A DNA stretch of 15,659 nucleotides, taken from Acidobacteriota bacterium. Its GTDB lineage: Bacteria; Acidobacteriota; Blastocatellia; Pyrinomonadales; Pyrinomonadaceae. Location: contig JAFBAJ010000158.1 of NCBI GenBank assembly GCA_019247865.1, positions 1 to 15,659 of the forward strand. Direction: 5' to 3'. Positions 12,826-15,659 of this stretch are shown piece by piece (positions within the stretch are counted from its first letter, which is position 1; each line of letters starts with the position of its first letter). The position numbers and the translations under genes are program-made. The notes beneath the pieces are model-generated. The model made no database searches. It saw nothing but the letters and a program-made list of their open reading frames with translations, and was not told the origin of the DNA.

Positions 12826-14337
12826 ATGAATCGGACTCCGCTCGTCTTTCTGAACGTGCTGGTCATCGCCACGTGCGGCCTCGTCTACGAGTTGCTGGCG
12901 GGCACGCTCGCCAGTTACGTGCTGGGCGATTCGGTCACGCAGTTCTCTCTCATCATCGGCATCTATCTCTTTGCGATGGGCGTCGGCTCGTGGCTCTCGC
13001 GCTTTGTGGACAAGGCGCTGGCGCGACGCTTTATCGAAGTCGAGCTGGCGGTCGCCGTCCTCGGCGGAACCAGCGCGCCGCTCCTGTTTCTGAGCTTCGC
13101 GCGCGTCAGCTACTTTTACCTCATCCTTTACGTCGTCGTCTTCGCCATCGGCGCGCTGGTCGGATTAGAGATTCCGCTGCTGATGCGGATTCTCAAAGAT
13201 AATCTCGATTTCAAAGAGCTGGTCTCGCGCGTCCTCGCCTTCGATTACATCGGCGCGCTCGTCGCCTCGCTGCTCTTCCCGGTGCTGCTCGTGCCGCGGC
13301 TCGGCCTCGTGCGGACTTCGCTCGTCTTCGGGATGCTCAACGCGTCGGTCGCGCTGTGGGGGACGTGGCTGATGCAGCCTTTAATCAAAGGCAGCGTGAC
13401 GGCGTTGCGCGTGAAGGCAGTGATCGTGCTCGCGCTGCTTCTGGTCGGAGTCATCAAAGCCGACCGGCTGACCACGCTGGCCGAAGACCAGTTGTTCGCG
13501 GACGAGATCATCTACGCGCGGACGACGCCGTACCAGCGCATCGTCATCACGCGCGGGCGCGCGGGCTTCCAGCTCTTCCTCAACGGCAACCTGCAATTCA
13601 GCTCGGCCGACGAATATCGTTATCACGAAGCACTCGTCCATCCGGCGATGATGGCGCGGGGCGCAGAGCCGCGCCGCGTGCTCGTGCTCGGCGGCGGCGA
13701 CGGCCTCGCCCTGCGCGAGATTCTGAAATACACGTCGGTGCAATCGGTCACGCTCGTGGATGTAGACCCGAACATGACGCAGCTCTCAAGCAGGTTTCCG
13801 CCGCTCGCGGAATTGAACAGGCATTCCTTTGAAGACCCGCGCGTGCATGTCATCAACCGGGACGCGATGATCTGGCTCGAAGAAAAAGTTGAGCCCTTCG
13901 ATGTCGCCATCGTGGATTTCCCTGACCCGAACAACTTCGCGCTCGGCAAGCTCTACACGACGCGCTTCTATCGCCTGCTCAAAGAGCGTCTGACGCCCGA
14001 CGCAGCCGTGAGCATACAATGCACGTCGCCGCTCTTCGCGCGCACTTCATATTGGTGCATCGTGCGTACCATCGAGGCGGCGGGTTTTCAGGTCAGCCCG
14101 TATCAAACGGCCGTCCCGTCGTTCGGCATCTGGGGCTACGCGCTCGCACGCCTCGCGCCATTCACGCCGCCGACGCATGCTCCGCAGAATCTGGGCCTGC
14201 GCTTTCTGGATGACGCGGCGATGGCCTCGCTCTTTATCCTGCCCGCAGACCTCGCGCCCGTGCCGGTCGAGATCAATCGCCTCGACAATCAAACGCTGGT
14301 TCGCTATTACGAAGGCGAGTGGAGAAAGTACGAGTAG
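12826..14337 (+). CDS. Seven-TM protein fused to a spermidine synthase-like domain
   Basis: This 503-aa protein has about seven membrane helices in its first 215 residues, then a cytoplasmic aminopropyltransferase fold. Spermidine synthases transfer the aminopropyl group of decarboxylated AdoMet to an amine. Visible landmarks are the substrate-side stretch [23 protein letters not shown], within about residues 248-271 (read in two parts), the AdoMet-binding GGGDG (289-293), the ribose-binding acidic VDVDP (311-315), D346 of the adenine pocket, and D364/D367 in VDFPDP, equivalent to the catalytic DxxDP of soluble enzymes. All core residues appear intact; the FP between the aspartates and the following PNNF differ from the usual STDP-VGP, hinting at another acceptor. 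It starts at ATG 12826 with only a weak AAGG upstream and abuts the next gene with no spacing. SpeD in the same operon would supply its donor. Confidence 0.92.
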   Translation: MNRTPLVFLNVLVIATCGLVYELLAGTLASYVLGDSVTQFSLIIGIYLFAMGVGSWLSRFVDKALARRFIEVELAVAVLGGTSAPLLFLSFARVSYFYLILYVVVFAIGALVGLEIPLLMRILKDNLDFKELVSRVLAFDYIGALVASLLFPVLLVPRLGLVRTSLVFGMLNASVALWGTWLMQPLIKGSVTALRVKAVIVLALLLVGVIKADRLTTLAEDQLFADEIIYARTTPYQRIVITRGRAGFQLFLNGNLQFSSADEYRYHEALVHPAMMARGAEPRRVLVLGGGDGLALREILKYTSVQSVTLVDVDPNMTQLSSRFPPLAELNRHSFEDPRVHVINRDAMIWLEEKVEPFDVAIVDFPDPNNFALGKLYTTRFYRLLKERLTPDAAVSIQCTSPLFARTSYWCIVRTIEAAGFQVSPYQTAVPSFGIWGYALARLAPFTPPTHAPQNLGLRFLDDAAMASLFILPADLAPVPVEINRLDNQTLVRYYEGEWRKYE

Positions 14338-15659
14338 ATGGGCGCGTTTACTCGCAGAGAAATCCTGGCGGCATTTCTGGGCGTTCCGGCGGCGATGGCC
14401 GCGTGTCGCTCAAGCGCATTAACGCAGTTGCCCGCGGGCGAGATCGTGGGAGCGTCGGACGTGCTCGGCCATCGTTTGCGCGACGGATTGAAAGTGGAAG
14501 TTCCACTTGATAAGTGGGAACACAAAAGCGTCGTCATCGTCGGCGGCGGAGTGGCCGGGCTCTCCGCTGCGTGGCGGCTTTTGAAAAAGGGCTTCGACGA
14601 TTTCGCGCTGATTGAATTGGAGCCTGCGCCGGGCGGGACTGCGCGAAGCGGCTCCACGCAGCTCATCTCTTATCCGTGGGGCGCGCATTACCTGCCCGCG
14701 CCGACGAAGGACAATCCCGCGCTCGTCGAATTGATCGACGAGATGGGGATGCTCGAAGGTGTTGACAAGTACGGCGAGCCGGTCGTGGCCGAGCAGTTCC
14801 TGTGTCGCGACCCGGAGGAGCGACTCTTTTATAAAGGGCGCTGGTACGAAGGGCTCTACCTGCACGCGGGCGCGAGTGCAGAGGACGAAAGGCAGCTCGT
14901 CGCTTTTAATGTAGAGGTCGGGCGCTGGATCGCCTTGAAAGATGCTAAGGGGCGGCGCGCGTTCACGATTCCGGTCGCGGCCGGTTCGGACGACGCGGAA
15001 GTCACGGCGCTCGACCGCATCTCGATGGACGAATGGATGCGGCAGCGTGGCTTTACCTCGCCGCGACTCCGCTGGCTGGTTGATTACGCGTGTCGTGATG
15101 ACTACGGCCTGACGCTGGAACAGACGAGCGCGTGGGCCGGACTCTTCTATTTCTCTTCGCGCGTGCTGAAGCCCGGCGACGAATCGCAGCCGCTGATGAC
15201 GTGGCCCGAAGGCAACGGGCGGCTGGTCAAATACCTGTACGACAAGTCGCGCGAGAAGGTCAGGCTGGGACACGCCGTCGCGGAGTTGATTCCAAATGAC
15301 AAGAGCGGGGTGGATGTTGTGCTGGTTGACAGCAATGCTGAATCGGCTTCGGGCATCCACGCGGGACGAGTCATCTTCGCCGCTCCACATTTTCTGACGC
15401 GCTATCTGATCCGCGACTACCGCGAGCAGACGCCGCCGCACGTCGCGGAGTTTCAGTACGGCGCGTGGATGGTGGCGAACCTTTTTCTGCGCGACCGGCC
15501 GCAGAGCAAAGGCTTTCCGCTTGCCTGGGACAATGTGTTGTACGAGAGCCCTGCGCTCGGCTACGTCGTCGCCACGCACCAGCGCGGGCTCGACCGCGGC
15601 CCGACGGTCTTCACTTATTACTACCCTCTGACCGACGCAGACCCGCGCGCCGCGCGCGC
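14338..15659 (+). CDS. FAD-dependent amine-oxidase-fold oxidoreductase, partial at the right edge
   Basis: This gene is open to the window end (440 codons visible, no stop). ATG 14338 directly follows the stop of the aminopropyltransferase gene. The leader has a twin-arginine motif (TRREIL, residues 5-10), a hydrophobic stretch and MAAC with C23, so it resembles a Tat lipoprotein signal; Tat export suits a protein folded around FAD. The dinucleotide-binding motif VVIVGGGVAGLSAAW starts near residue 65, E93 would bind the ribose, and GGTARSG (99-105) matches the GGR-type loop of flavin amine oxidases and phytoene-desaturase-like enzymes. VIFAAPHF (about 345-352) resembles the family's later FAD-contact strand. 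It might oxidise a polyamine or the aminopropylated product outside the cytoplasm; this is inferred from operon context. The C-terminal substrate domain is incomplete, so specificity cannot be judged. Confidence 0.88.
   Translation, partial: MGAFTRREILAAFLGVPAAMAACRSSALTQLPAGEIVGASDVLGHRLRDGLKVEVPLDKWEHKSVVIVGGGVAGLSAAWRLLKKGFDDFALIELEPAPGGTARSGSTQLISYPWGAHYLPAPTKDNPALVELIDEMGMLEGVDKYGEPVVAEQFLCRDPEERLFYKGRWYEGLYLHAGASAEDERQLVAFNVEVGRWIALKDAKGRRAFTIPVAAGSDDAEVTALDRISMDEWMRQRGFTSPRLRWLVDYACRDDYGLTLEQTSAWAGLFYFSSRVLKPGDESQPLMTWPEGNGRLVKYLYDKSREKVRLGHAVAELIPNDKSGVDVVLVDSNAESASGIHAGRVIFAAPHFLTRYLIRDYREQTPPHVAEFQYGAWMVANLFLRDRPQSKGFPLAWDNVLYESPALGYVVATHQRGLDRGPTVFTYYYPLTDADPRAAR

Overview
The window is GC-rich, densely coded bacterial DNA. 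Three things point to an Acidobacteriota-like genome, possibly class Blastocatellia: a very large Oar-type TonB-dependent receptor with an N-terminal carboxypeptidase-regulatory-like domain, a stand-alone Fis-type helix-turn-helix protein, and many intergenic hairpin repeats built from short tandem words. This placement is an inference; there is no rRNA or other phylogenetic marker here.

Left part, minus strand (22-4353): a sensor histidine kinase of the LytS/YehU type is followed by a LytTR response regulator, then an ABC permease and its ATPase. All four genes point the same way and could form one signalling-plus-transport unit, although a hairpin repeat separates the regulator from the permease. 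Middle: a 620-bp divergent region (4354-4977) has several inverted repeats and leads into a 135-aa Fis-type regulator that ends in a clear intrinsic terminator. Next comes a 1281-aa outer-membrane TonB-dependent receptor.

Right part, plus strand (9896 to the window end): a tightly packed operon encodes an S-adenosylmethionine decarboxylase (SpeD), a membrane-anchored DUF4178 protein with two zinc ribbons, a 58-aa single-TM protein, a minimal 84-aa two-TM DUF350 protein, a seven-TM protein fused to a spermidine-synthase-like aminopropyltransferase, and a flavin amine-oxidase-fold protein cut by the window edge. Start and stop codons touch or overlap at SpeD/DUF4178, 58-aa/DUF350 and aminopropyltransferase/flavoprotein. 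The flavoprotein carries a twin-arginine, lipoprotein-like leader. Decarboxylated AdoMet made by SpeD is the obvious donor for the membrane aminopropyltransferase, so the operon looks like a membrane-associated polyamine or aminopropyl-modification system of unknown purpose. It is the most interesting content here.

Five hairpin-forming inverted repeats, one of them cut by the left edge, each lie just downstream of a stop codon. At least one is followed by a T-run and probably also terminates transcription.
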